Part shown: in pieces, positions 1-7,177 of the stretch
Layout of the letters: each line of letters starts with the position of its first letter
Position numbering within the stretch: position 1 is the first letter of the stretch
From: Rheinheimera sp.
GTDB taxonomy: Bacteria > Pseudomonadota > Gammaproteobacteria > Enterobacterales > Alteromonadaceae
DNA length: 32,096 bases
Assembly: GCA_008015325.1 (NCBI GenBank)
Contig: SSFI01000133.1
Span: forward strand, 1 to 32,096
Reading direction: 5' to 3'
Made by a program: the position numbers and the translations under genes
The notes under the pieces: model-generated
The model's database searches: none
What the model was told of the DNA's origin: nothing
What the model saw: only the letters and a program-made list of their open reading frames with translations

Positions 1-90
1 AATATAGATATGATTCTACGTTATAGTAAATAAGTTATCTTTTTTTGTTTCTTATATGAACAATTTAGTAGGCTATGAAAACATGAAAAG

Positions 91-696
91 CTACAAAAAT
101 CCAATCTCCTCTTTTTTCGGTCTGCGTGAACGTTTATTGGAGCGAGCAATCAACTTGAGTTTAATAAGTTGAGGTATTGCCTCGTCGTGATACCGAGTTG
201 AAGCATTAATTTTCAGGAAAGTAGCACCCGCTTGCATTACAGAACGAAGATAGGTTACATCGTGGTAAACTGTTTGTGGAGTTGGTTGTGTATCCTCTGC
301 GAGTCGAAATTCACAGTGCTGGATTAAATCGTTTGCAGTCAATCGGCTTGCTGTGACCAGCGCAATATCATAATTTAACAACGCTCGCAGAACATATTCC
401 TTTGTCCTTCCAATTGTGGAACCTGTACGAGGATTTTCAAGATATTCTCGGATAAGTTCACCTACAGTGGCATCCCTAAATTCCGAAGTTTCGCGGTATA
501 ATCCACGTTTTATATCATCGTGTTTATGAGTTAGTTCTTTTTGGGCTTTAATTGCCCATTTTTCTGCGTCGCGCCGGTTGTCGAAGGTTTGTTCAAGCTT
601 ATCGATGATTTTCTTACGTTCAGTCACTCTGACTCGAACTCTGTAAGAAACTGCGCCAGATTTACCTACTCGTTCTTCAATGTTTATAGAAGCCAT
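91..696 (-). pseudogene. Truncated DusA-associated tyrosine integrase (N-terminal half only)
   Basis: About 200 residues survive from the probable ATG at 694-696, which has an AAGGAT-like ribosome site upstream; the frame stays open to a TTG at 789. The N-terminus (MASINIEERVGKSGAVSYRV), the SAM-like core-binding region and the run LIARSNKRSRRPKKEE are typical of the integrases that insert into dusA. In those proteins the catalytic domain (R...HxxR...Y) starts directly after this RRPxxEE segment. Here the frame stops at 91-93 and the remaining 90 bases to the window edge are AT-rich and stop-laden in all frames, so the catalytic domain is missing and the protein should be inactive. It lies head to head with dusA, the usual target of this family. 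The truncation is seen; the family call is from recognised sequence features. Confidence 0.8.
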
Positions 697-743
697 AGAT
701 GATGTATCCTTGAGTGAAACTTTAAAAGCAGAATACATCGAAA

Positions 744-773
744 GTGCACCCTTTGGTATACCCGTGGGTGCAC
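744..773. repeat. Nested palindrome between integrase remnant and dusA
   Basis: Perfect 8-base arms GTGCACCC (744-751) and GGGTGCAC (766-773) flank an inner 8-base palindrome GGTATACC (755-762). Both dyads share the same centre at 758.5, so the whole 30 bases are one interrupted palindrome. It sits between the divergent integrase remnant and dusA, where an operator or an integrase/excisionase arm site would be expected. Function is not known. Confidence 0.6.
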
Positions 774-875
774 CAGTTAGTTGAAACAAGCAAAAATGTG
801 CAAAAACAAACCGAAATATTCAATTTCATTGAGCGCGTTTTATATTTTAAATTATTGAATTTAAGGGTTTTTCTA

Positions 876-1850
876 ATGAAATTGGTAGATCACCGCTTTT
901 CTGTTGCTCCCATGCTTGATTGGACCGATAAACACTGTCGTTATTTTCATCGTCAATTAAGTCGTCACGCTGTGTTGTATACCGAAATGGTTACGACTGG
1001 CGCTATTCTGTTTGGGCAGGGGGATTATCTGTCGTTTAACGACGCCGAGCATCCGGTCGTTGTTCAGCTCGGTGGCTCAGATCCGGTTGCCATGGCGAAG
1101 TCGGCAGTTTTGTGTCAGCAGTATGGTTATGATGCCATCAATATCAATGTCGGATGCCCGTCTGATCGGGTACAAAATGGCATGTTCGGAGCTTGCCTGA
1201 TGGCCAAACCGCAGCTGGTTGCTGACTGTGTCAGCGCTATGCGCGCCGTAGTTGATATTCCGGTCACGGTGAAAACCCGGATTGGTATTGATGATTCTGA
1301 TGACATGCAGTTTCTGACCGATTTTGTTGGTGTGGTGAAAGACGCCGGTTGTTCACAATTTATTATTCATGCACGCAAAGCCTGGTTGCAGGGGCTCAGT
1401 CCGAAAGAAAATCGGGAAGTTCCACCGTTGAACTATCCACGGGTTTACCAGTTAAAACAGCAGTTCCCTGACCTGGATATTGCTATCAACGGCGGTATTA
1501 AAACCGTCGAGGATTGTTTGCAACATCTGCAGCATCTTGATGGCGTCATGATTGGGCGCGAGGTTTACACCAATCCCTTGTTGCTGGCTCAGATTGATCG
1601 CGCTCTGTACTTGGATGAGACTCCGGTGCCGACACCACACCAGGTGGTTCGACAAATGTTGCCTTATATCGAACAGCAAATGCAGCAAGGTGCGCGATTC
1701 TGGCACATCGCCCGTCATATGCTCGGGATCTTTCAGGGGGTACCCGGAGCAAGACAGTGGCGTCGTCATTTAAGTGAAATTGGTCATCTCGCCAGCAGCG
1801 GCCCCGAGGTTTTGGAAGCTGCTTTGGCAAAGGTTCCAGAGTTTGGCTAA
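876..1850 (+). CDS. dusA: tRNA-dihydrouridine(20/20a) synthase DusA
   Basis: This FMN enzyme reduces uridine to dihydrouridine at positions 20/20a in the D-loop of tRNAs, using NADPH. The 324-residue product starts [20 protein letters not shown], holds the FMN-binding barrel with [11 protein letters not shown], and has the catalytic cysteine of FGACLM near residue 107. The C-terminus carries the family helix [20 protein letters not shown]. The ATG at 876 gives the normal length; the frame is open back to 744, but that extension lies in AT-rich DNA next to the integrase remnant and has no family match. The 5' end ([10 protein letters not shown] codons, about 907-936) is the known attachment region for DusA integrases, so the leader and promoter may have been replaced by element DNA. 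The gene itself looks intact. Confidence 0.95.
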   Translation: MKLVDHRFSVAPMLDWTDKHCRYFHRQLSRHAVLYTEMVTTGAILFGQGDYLSFNDAEHPVVVQLGGSDPVAMAKSAVLCQQYGYDAININVGCPSDRVQNGMFGACLMAKPQLVADCVSAMRAVVDIPVTVKTRIGIDDSDDMQFLTDFVGVVKDAGCSQFIIHARKAWLQGLSPKENREVPPLNYPRVYQLKQQFPDLDIAINGGIKTVEDCLQHLQHLDGVMIGREVYTNPLLLAQIDRALYLDETPVPTPHQVVRQMLPYIEQQMQQGARFWHIARHMLGIFQGVPGARQWRRHLSEIGHLASSGPEVLEAALAKVPEFG

Positions 1851-1963
1851 AATTTGGTTTATTTCGCTAATTTTTGGTTTTTGATTTATTTTGCTTGGAA
1901 CGAAGGTTGGCGGGTATTTAAATAAATTCTTTTATAAACAGATAGATATGACTAATTCCCAAG

Positions 1964-1980
1964 TTGGCACAGGGATTGTA
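1964..1980 (+). promoter_or_regulatory. Candidate sigma-54 (-24/-12) promoter, psp-like
   Basis: TTGGCAC (1964-1970), five bases, then TTGTA (1976-1980). The spacing between the invariant GG and the -12 element is exactly that of sigma-54 promoters. The -12 GC is GT here, as I recall it also is in the enteric pspA promoter. Transcription would start near 1992, 34 bases ahead of the ATG at 2026. No activator site was identified. Confidence 0.5.
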
Positions 1981-2025
1981 ATCCATTGTCTGAAAGCAGT
2001 GAATTCAACCAACGAGGAAATTATC

Positions 2026-2289
2026 ATGAAATCATTTAGTAAAGTTTTATTCGCCACCGCCCTGATGTTCGGTTCTCAAGCTGTGATGGCTGATCCGGTC
2101 AGCGAACTGACAGCCATAGCCAGCGCGCAGATCGCTGAACAAGCAGCTGCGATGAAAGCAAACCTGACCGAACAGTTACAACAGTCTTTGACAGAAAGTC
2201 TGTCCGATGTCGTCACAGAAGATGCTGAAGCTGCAGAGTCTGAAGTGGTCGCAGGGCTGGCCAACACTAAAGAACGCATAGTGGAGTAA
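2026..2289 (+). CDS. Small exported hypothetical protein (87 aa)
   Basis: I do not recognise this family. The product has a clear signal peptide: a basic start MKSFSK, a hydrophobic core, and AVMA before a predicted cleavage near residue 22. The mature part is about 65 residues, rich in Ala, Glu, Gln and Ser, acidic, without Cys, and likely all helical (repeated EQAAAMKANLTEQLQQSLTE-like stretches). The ATG at 2026 is chosen because of the strong GAGGAAA ribosome site and because the signal peptide starts there; the frame is open back to 1891 without support. The stop is one base ahead of the next tiny gene, suggesting translational coupling. A sigma-54-like promoter lies 46 bases upstream, and a PspC-domain gene is the next but one downstream, so an envelope-stress role is possible but unproven. 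Confidence 0.75.
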   Translation: MKSFSKVLFATALMFGSQAVMADPVSELTAIASAQIAEQAAAMKANLTEQLQQSLTESLSDVVTEDAEAAESEVVAGLANTKERIVE

Positions 2290-2290
2290 C

Positions 2291-2422
2291 ATGGTGATTC
2301 TGGCCTTGTCTCCACAATTATTCGGGATGTTTTTGCTCCCGGTTATCAGTATCTTTGTGACGGCGAAACTTTGGTTATGGTTTTTGCCCCCTACTGAAAT
2401 CCCTTCGACAACCCGGTCCTAG
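2291..2422 (+). CDS. Tiny membrane protein (43 aa), coupled to the preceding gene
   Basis: The ATG lies one base after the TAA of the exported-protein gene. The product begins MVILALSPQLFGMFLLPVI and has one long hydrophobic stretch (about residues 2-33, ending KLWLWFL), then a short Pro/Thr-rich tail ending TTRS. It lacks its own clear ribosome site, which fits coupled translation. The TAG stop falls in the loop of the terminator hairpin, so the reading frame ends where the transcript should end. No family is recognised. A chance frame is possible given its size, but the hydrophobic composition and the exact placement argue for a gene. Confidence 0.5.
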   Translation: MVILALSPQLFGMFLLPVISIFVTAKLWLWFLPPTEIPSTTRS

Positions 2423-2440
2423 CAGTACCGGGTTTTTTTT
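2411..2440 (+). terminator. Rho-independent terminator after the small-protein pair
   Basis: Arms ACCCGGT (2411-2417) and ACCGGGT (2427-2433) enclose a 9-base loop and are followed by a run of T to 2440. It overlaps the last codons and stop of the 43-residue gene. Confidence 0.85.
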
Positions 2441-2581
2441 GCATTTTTTTCACCTTCCTCTCTGTTATGTTAAATTCACTAATTTTTAGCCTGAAAATTA
2501 AAAAGTTGGTTTTTTATTTATCGAATTGAGTTTTTATCACAACTTATGAGTGTAACTATTTGATATTTAACAATAAAAATA

Positions 2582-2598
2582 CTGGCATGTGAATTGAT
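2582..2598 (+). promoter_or_regulatory. Weaker sigma-54-like element ahead of pspC
   Basis: CTGGCAT (2582-2588), five bases, then TTGAT (2594-2598). The GG and the spacing are conserved; the -12 GC is GA. It lies 37 bases ahead of the PspC-domain ATG, a normal leader distance. Alone it is weak, but it gains weight from the better match at 1964-1980. Confidence 0.3.
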
Positions 2599-2634
2599 TG
2601 TCTCTGATTGAACTTTAACTATCGGGAGAATGTG

Positions 2635-2841
2635 ATGAGAACTCACCGCGACAATCGTTGGTACTGTAATAAAGCTGACCGAAAAATTGCCGGCGTCTGC
2701 GGCGGCTTAGCCCGTGCTTATGGTCACAATGCAACACTGATTCGTTGCATTGCCGTATTTGCCTTTCTGGCGATGCCCAGTGTCTTACTGGTCGCATATC
2801 TGGCTGCGGCATTAATTCTGCCAAACCGTTATGTGGTCTGA
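2635..2841 (+). CDS. PspC-domain protein
   Basis: A 68-residue product with the PspC signature: a polar N-terminus with WYCNKADRKIAGVCGGLA, then AYGHNATLIRC and a hydrophobic segment (about residues 36-64) ending in LPNRY. PspC-domain proteins sit in the inner membrane and, with PspB, relay membrane stress to PspA in the phage-shock response. The ATG at 2635 follows a good GGGAGA site; the longer frame from 2608 has no support. No pspA, pspB or pspF is in the window, so this is an orphan copy rather than part of a psp operon. It is shorter than enteric PspC (about 119 aa) and has only the core domain, so the gene symbol is not assigned. Confidence 0.85.
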   Translation: MRTHRDNRWYCNKADRKIAGVCGGLARAYGHNATLIRCIAVFAFLAMPSVLLVAYLAAALILPNRYVV

Positions 2842-2850
2842 CAAAAGTCT

Positions 2851-2890
2851 GGCTCCTGTGTAAGATAGGCAGATTGCTAACGCAGGAGCT
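2851..2890 (+). promoter_or_regulatory. Hairpin that could hide the copper-chaperone ribosome site
   Basis: GCTCCTG (2852-2858) pairs with CAGGAGC (2883-2889), which contains the Shine-Dalgarno sequence of the gene starting at 2895. Pairing continues inward through a T-G, a G-C and a T-A pair, giving about 11 pairs with an 18-base loop. Folding would hide the ribosome site. Whether it is used for control is inference. Confidence 0.4.
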
Positions 2891-2894
2891 TCTG

Positions 2895-3320
2895 ATGCGA
2901 CAAATTGTGTTGTTTGCTGCTAGTTTATTTTCGTTCAACCTGTGGGCCTCACAGGTTGAGGTCAACAATGCGACGGTACGGGAACCATTGCCGGGAAAGA
3001 GCCTCAGTGCTGGTTATTTCTCTTTGCATAACAAAGGACCCGCGCAAATCGCTTTAGTGTCAGTCAGCAGCAACAACTTTGGTGCTGTTGAGTTGCACAC
3101 CCATCAAATGATCGACGGTATGATGCAAATGACCGCTGTTGATCGAATTGTGGTTGAACCCGGTCAGCAGGTACATTTACAACCTGGCGGCTTGCACCTG
3201 ATGTTGTTCCGGCCTGTACAAAAAATCAGCCTGGGCCAGCAGGTGCAGTTGCGCTTGCAATGGTCAGATGGTACTTCACAGGAAGTTCAGGCCAGTGTCA
3301 CGCGGATCCCGAAACAATAG
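2895..3320 (+). CDS. Periplasmic copper chaperone A (PCuAC) family protein
   Basis: A 141-residue protein with a signal peptide (about residues 1-18, cleaved after LWA). It carries the PCuAC (DUF461) copper site: LHTHQM with MMQM, and GGLHLMLF about 40 residues on, supplying the His/Met ligands that hold Cu(I). Family members deliver copper in the periplasm, chiefly to the CuA site of cytochrome oxidase. Length is typical. The ATG at 2895 is set by the AGGAG site and the signal peptide; the frame open from 2745 overlaps the PspC-domain gene and is not used. It is the first of three closely packed genes (9-base and 3-base gaps), but the next two have no known copper role. Confidence 0.9.
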   Translation: MRQIVLFAASLFSFNLWASQVEVNNATVREPLPGKSLSAGYFSLHNKGPAQIALVSVSSNNFGAVELHTHQMIDGMMQMTAVDRIVVEPGQQVHLQPGGLHLMLFRPVQKISLGQQVQLRLQWSDGTSQEVQASVTRIPKQ

Positions 3321-3329
3321 GAATTTGTC

Positions 3330-4307
3330 ATGCAAAAGCTGATGATAGGTGGCGCGCTGTTGCTCTGCACCGTGTTGATTGGGTGGGGCATGGCGCTGTA
3401 TTACAGCGATGAACCGGCAGCCTTTGATGTGGCTTTGGTTGCAAAAGCGGCTGCGGGTAACGATAAACCTGTAGTTGGTTTTACTACGACCAACACGCTC
3501 ATTCATGTCACGGAAACCCTGTTATATAAGCCAGGTGGTTTTATCAGCAACGACATTTTGCCCCCCTTTATGTTAATGGATGATATGCCTGCGTGGGAAC
3601 TTGGTGCGCTTGAGATGATCCGGGATCTCGCTTTAGCGATGCGTACGGACCTAAGCCGTTCTCAGTCGCAATCTGTGGAAAACAGTTTATTAAAGCAGGT
3701 GCAGCCAAAATTTAATATTGAGCATCGCAGCTGGGCTGTACCCACGCCGGAAAATGAATACACCGCCGCAATTAAACTGTTACGCACATACCGCCAGGCA
3801 TTGATGGACCCGAATAATCAGGAGCATCAGTTTTTCGCCCGTGCAGATAACTTGCGTGACTGGCTGAAACAGGCCGAAAAAAGACTCGGCAGTTATAGTC
3901 AGCGCCTGAGTGCCAGCGTCGGTCAGGACCGGCTGAATACAGATTTAGCAGGGGATGTGGCCGCGCGGCAATCCACAACGACACCACAGGACATGATGAT
4001 CAAAACGTCCTGGTGGCGTATCGATAATGAATTCTATGAAGCACGTGGTGCCAGCTGGGCCTTGCTGCATTTTTTAAAAGCGATAGAAGTTGATTTCGCC
4101 GACGTGCTGCAGCGTAAAAACGCGACTGTGAGTCTGCAGCAAATTATTCGTGAGCTGGAATCAACGCAGCAAACGATATGGACGCCCATGGTCTTAAATG
4201 GCAGTGGTTTTGGGGTTTTAGCCAATCACAGTCTGGTCATGGCGAACTATATTTCCCGCGCGAATGCAGCGCTGATTGATCTAACCGAGTTGCTGGCACA
4301 AGGATAG
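3330..4307 (+). CDS. DUF2333 family membrane-anchored protein
   Basis: A 325-residue protein with an N-terminal membrane segment (about residues 5-25) and a long, probably periplasmic, mostly helical body. Segments such as GGFISNDILPP, WELGALEMIRDLALAMR and SWWRIDNEFYEARGASWALL are those of the DUF2333 family, found in Alteromonadales, Vibrio and Pseudomonas relatives and without a known function. Length is normal. The start follows AGGAA by six bases. It begins nine bases after the copper chaperone and ends three bases before the next gene, so the three are probably one operon. Confidence 0.85.
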   Translation: MQKLMIGGALLLCTVLIGWGMALYYSDEPAAFDVALVAKAAAGNDKPVVGFTTTNTLIHVTETLLYKPGGFISNDILPPFMLMDDMPAWELGALEMIRDLALAMRTDLSRSQSQSVENSLLKQVQPKFNIEHRSWAVPTPENEYTAAIKLLRTYRQALMDPNNQEHQFFARADNLRDWLKQAEKRLGSYSQRLSASVGQDRLNTDLAGDVAARQSTTTPQDMMIKTSWWRIDNEFYEARGASWALLHFLKAIEVDFADVLQRKNATVSLQQIIRELESTQQTIWTPMVLNGSGFGVLANHSLVMANYISRANAALIDLTELLAQG

Positions 4308-4310
4308 AAG

Positions 4311-5051
4311 ATGAAATTGTTGGCCTGGTTTGGCTGTTTATTGCTTGTTGCTGGGCCGGCAACGGCCGATTTACTTGGTGTCCGCGCCGGACTGGAATAT
4401 TGGCGTGCCCAGCCCGATATGGTAGCGGGGGATGCCGGTGCCGCCGGTGGTTGGTCATTAAATGACGCAAACGGTCTGGCGTGGGCTGCGCGTTTTGAAC
4501 ATCCAATTCCGCTGGTTCCCAATGTAGCTGTACGTTATCAACAAAATGATTATTCAGCACAAGCGCCACTGGCAGATAATTTGCGATTGGGGCAAATCGG
4601 TTACAGCGCTGGTCAGAACACTTGGCAATACCAGGAATATCAACACTATGACGCGACGGCCTATTATGAGCTGCTGGATAATCCGTTGCTTAGTGTTGAC
4701 CTTGGTCTGACAGCACGCAGACTGGCAGTAAAATCAGAACTTAACACCAATTTATTGAACAATTCGGCAGATTTATCGGTGTTAATCCCGCTGCTTTATC
4801 TGGATACTGAAATAGGTATGTGGGGGACAGATACGGTTTTTTTCGCCAACGGCCATTACAGTCGCTACCAAAGTGATTTGAATTACGACTGGCAAGCCGG
4901 GATCGCCTGGCGGTTCATTGATGTGGCGATGTTTCAGGCGTATTTACGCGCAGGATGGCAATATAACAAGCTGTCTGTCTCAGACCGTGATCACCTTGAT
5001 GTGCAAGCGAACAGTTCTGGCGGCTTTGTCGGGCTGTATCTGGATTTCTGA
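4311..5051 (+). CDS. TIGR04219-type outer-membrane beta-barrel protein
   Basis: A 246-residue protein with a signal peptide (cleavage after about residue 19, PATA) followed by DLLGVRAGLEYWRAQP. Alternating hydrophobic strands, many aromatic residues and a C-terminal phenylalanine (GLYLDF, the signal read by the BAM machinery) indicate an outer-membrane barrel of perhaps 8-10 strands. The opening DLLGVxxGxxYW and overall layout match the TIGR04219 family. Substrate or role is unknown. It is the last gene of the apparent trio and has an AGGA ribosome site six bases before the ATG. Confidence 0.85.
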   Translation: MKLLAWFGCLLLVAGPATADLLGVRAGLEYWRAQPDMVAGDAGAAGGWSLNDANGLAWAARFEHPIPLVPNVAVRYQQNDYSAQAPLADNLRLGQIGYSAGQNTWQYQEYQHYDATAYYELLDNPLLSVDLGLTARRLAVKSELNTNLLNNSADLSVLIPLLYLDTEIGMWGTDTVFFANGHYSRYQSDLNYDWQAGIAWRFIDVAMFQAYLRAGWQYNKLSVSDRDHLDVQANSSGGFVGLYLDF

Positions 5052-5078
5052 TTTTGTAAAATAAATGTATTAAATTTG

Positions 5079-5130
5079 TCCAGGTTCACGCGGTCACCGG
5101 TTGCCTGGATGAATCTAACATCGCTATACT
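5079..5130 (+). promoter_or_regulatory. Hairpin and candidate sigma-70 promoter before the hybrid kinase
   Basis: TCCAGG (5079-5084) and CCTGGA (5104-5109) form an inverted repeat downstream of the barrel-protein gene, but with no T run. TTGCCT (5101-5106) and TATACT (5125-5130), 18 bases apart, make a plausible sigma-70 promoter for the gene at 5195. Confidence 0.4.
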
Positions 5131-5194
5131 GACGCTCTCCCCGGGTCTTTGTTCTCTGAGATCAAACTGATTTTGGTCAATTCGGATTTGCTGC

Positions 5195-7177
5195 ATGTCA
5201 AACCTAAAACCGTTCCTGATCGTGTTTATTACCCTGCAACTTCTCACGGCCGGGGCGGGCTGGTGGTCCTACCAAAGAGCGCTAACGACTCAGCAATCGC
5301 AACTCCAGCAACTGGCCAACCAGCTTATTGAACATTTACAGGCTCAGCCTGAATCTAATGCTGAAATCCTGACGTTGGCGCAAAATCTGACTGGATTACC
5401 CCAGCTGAGGTTACAGATTCTGGCTGTGGACGGCTCCACAGTAATGGCCGCAGGTCAGGTACATGAAAATGCTCTGAGCCTGCAGGTACCATTAGCGGAC
5501 GGCCGGCAATTACAACTGGCTACGGCAAAAATATCCTTTCCTTGGTGGTGGTTGTTGATGTCTGCAGCATTTGCTGTTGCGGCAGGACTTGGTTTTCAGT
5601 TGCAGGAACGCCGGCAACAACTAAGTTATCAGCGACTCTGGCAAGTTTTACCGAACAACAATCAGCAGACAGAAACCGCCCCCTCAGACGTTAAACCTCT
5701 GGTCGAGGCTATCAGACACCTGGTCAATCAACAGCATTGCAGCGACCAAGAGTTACAGCGTTTGCAGCAACAGCTGGGCCAGCTTGAGCAAACCCAGGCT
5801 GAGCACAATCACGAACAGGCGCAGCAGCTGATGCTGGTCCAACAGCGTCAGTTGCATCTGAACCGTGACCTGGTGTGCTGGCAATTGCTTGCCGCCCAGA
5901 CTCAGCAAATGAATGAAGCGGAAGTGCGGTTATGGCTGGCGCTGCTGTTGTGGCGTCAGCAAACAGAAAAAGCCCAACAACCGGTGGTGCTAAGTCTGTC
6001 GCACTGGTTTGCCAGCGCGCTGCGTGAGATCCAGCACAGTTGGCCACAGCACTTGTTATTGCTTCCGGATGAAGACCCGGCAACGACACGATGCCAGGTT
6101 GTGCTGGACGGCGGTTTACTGCGAAACCTGATGTTTGCCCTGCTACAGGCGCTACGCCCTTTGGTCGATGGTCAGGAAGTCACACTCAGTTATCGTCTTG
6201 AGAGCGGAACCCGCGATAAGTTGCAACTGAAATTTCAGTATACGGGCCGAAGTCTCAGTGCCCGCAGCCGGCAAATTCTATTGCAAGGACCATGTGCGGA
6301 GCCACAATGGAGCGATATCGCCTTTGAACTTTGTCATCTGCTGGTAAAACAACTCGACGCAGAGCTGCAGATCCAGGAACTGGCAGATCTCGGCACCCGT
6401 GTGACCTGCAATCTGCCAGTGATCGGGCGAGACCGGCAACAGAGTAAGCGTTTTCAGAGTCTGGTCGTCTTTGACCCACGTCCCGGTAGGCTGGATATAT
6501 GGCGCCAGAGTCTGCATGGAGTCAGCGAGCAGGTAGTTGCCACAGCAACAATGGCGGAGTTAAACCAGGCCTTACATAGTCGTCTGATTGATACCATTGT
6601 CGTGCACTTACATGAAGATAGTCTCAATGCTGCGGATGTTAAGCAACTGCAGCTGCTGAGTCTGCGTTATCAGCTTGTGCTATTTACCTACCCGTTGGCA
6701 AAAGCTGCCGTTGATGGGATGATGTGCTCAGCTCAGTTTGACTCGCCGTTATTACTGGCTGAATTGCAGGACTTGCCGCAACCTGGTTGTCAGTTTGCTA
6801 ATCAGCAACTGTTAATCGTTGATGACAACCAGACCAACCTTAGTTTTGTCCGCGCGATGTTGGAAGGACAGGGCATCAATATCGATTTTGCCATGACCGG
6901 GCAAGAAGCATTAAAGCTGGCGAGCAATAGCCGCTATCAGTTGATTCTAATGGATATCCAGCTGCCGGATATAAGCGGGGTGGAAGTCACGAAACGGATC
7001 CGCCAATTACGGCATCACCAGCAAACCATCATTCTGGCGTTCACCGGACATGCACTGCCGGAAGAAGCGGCCAGTTTCCGGCTTGCTGGTATGGATGACG
7101 TCATGATTAAACCTTTGGATGCGCGCAAAATTGCGCACATCTTGTCGCGGGTCAGGCCTGAGACTGAAACTCAATAA
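5195..7177 (+). CDS. BarA-like hybrid sensor pseudokinase with C-terminal receiver
   Basis: 660 residues. Membrane segments near residues 5-25 and 112-136 flank a small periplasmic part. A Gln-rich coiled coil (about 180-225) follows, then a domain shaped like a histidine-kinase ATPase (about 300-415), a degenerate receiver-like region (about 425-525) and a full receiver (about 538-655). The receiver keeps its acid pair D543/D544, phosphoacceptor D587 (LMDIQLPD), T617 and K639. The kinase part does not: no H-box histidine is visible, the N-box is LLRNLMFALLQAL without the Mg-binding Asn, the DxGxG position reads YTGRS, and the GLGL loop reads DIAF. It probably senses or scaffolds and takes phosphate from another kinase or an HPt protein. 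The layout recalls BarA without its HPt domain. Start support is weak (no strong ribosome site). Its last 26 bases overlap the opposing gene. Confidence 0.8.
   Translation: MSNLKPFLIVFITLQLLTAGAGWWSYQRALTTQQSQLQQLANQLIEHLQAQPESNAEILTLAQNLTGLPQLRLQILAVDGSTVMAAGQVHENALSLQVPLADGRQLQLATAKISFPWWWLLMSAAFAVAAGLGFQLQERRQQLSYQRLWQVLPNNNQQTETAPSDVKPLVEAIRHLVNQQHCSDQELQRLQQQLGQLEQTQAEHNHEQAQQLMLVQQRQLHLNRDLVCWQLLAAQTQQMNEAEVRLWLALLLWRQQTEKAQQPVVLSLSHWFASALREIQHSWPQHLLLLPDEDPATTRCQVVLDGGLLRNLMFALLQALRPLVDGQEVTLSYRLESGTRDKLQLKFQYTGRSLSARSRQILLQGPCAEPQWSDIAFELCHLLVKQLDAELQIQELADLGTRVTCNLPVIGRDRQQSKRFQSLVVFDPRPGRLDIWRQSLHGVSEQVVATATMAELNQALHSRLIDTIVVHLHEDSLNAADVKQLQLLSLRYQLVLFTYPLAKAAVDGMMCSAQFDSPLLLAELQDLPQPGCQFANQQLLIVDDNQTNLSFVRAMLEGQGINIDFAMTGQEALKLASNSRYQLILMDIQLPDISGVEVTKRIRQLRHHQQTIILAFTGHALPEEAASFRLAGMDDVMIKPLDARKIAHILSRVRPETETQ

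Noticed and set aside
744-875. 44-residue N-terminal extension of DusA
   Set aside because: The extension lies in AT-rich DNA over the palindrome, has no resemblance to DusA N-termini, and the ATG at 876 gives the usual start.
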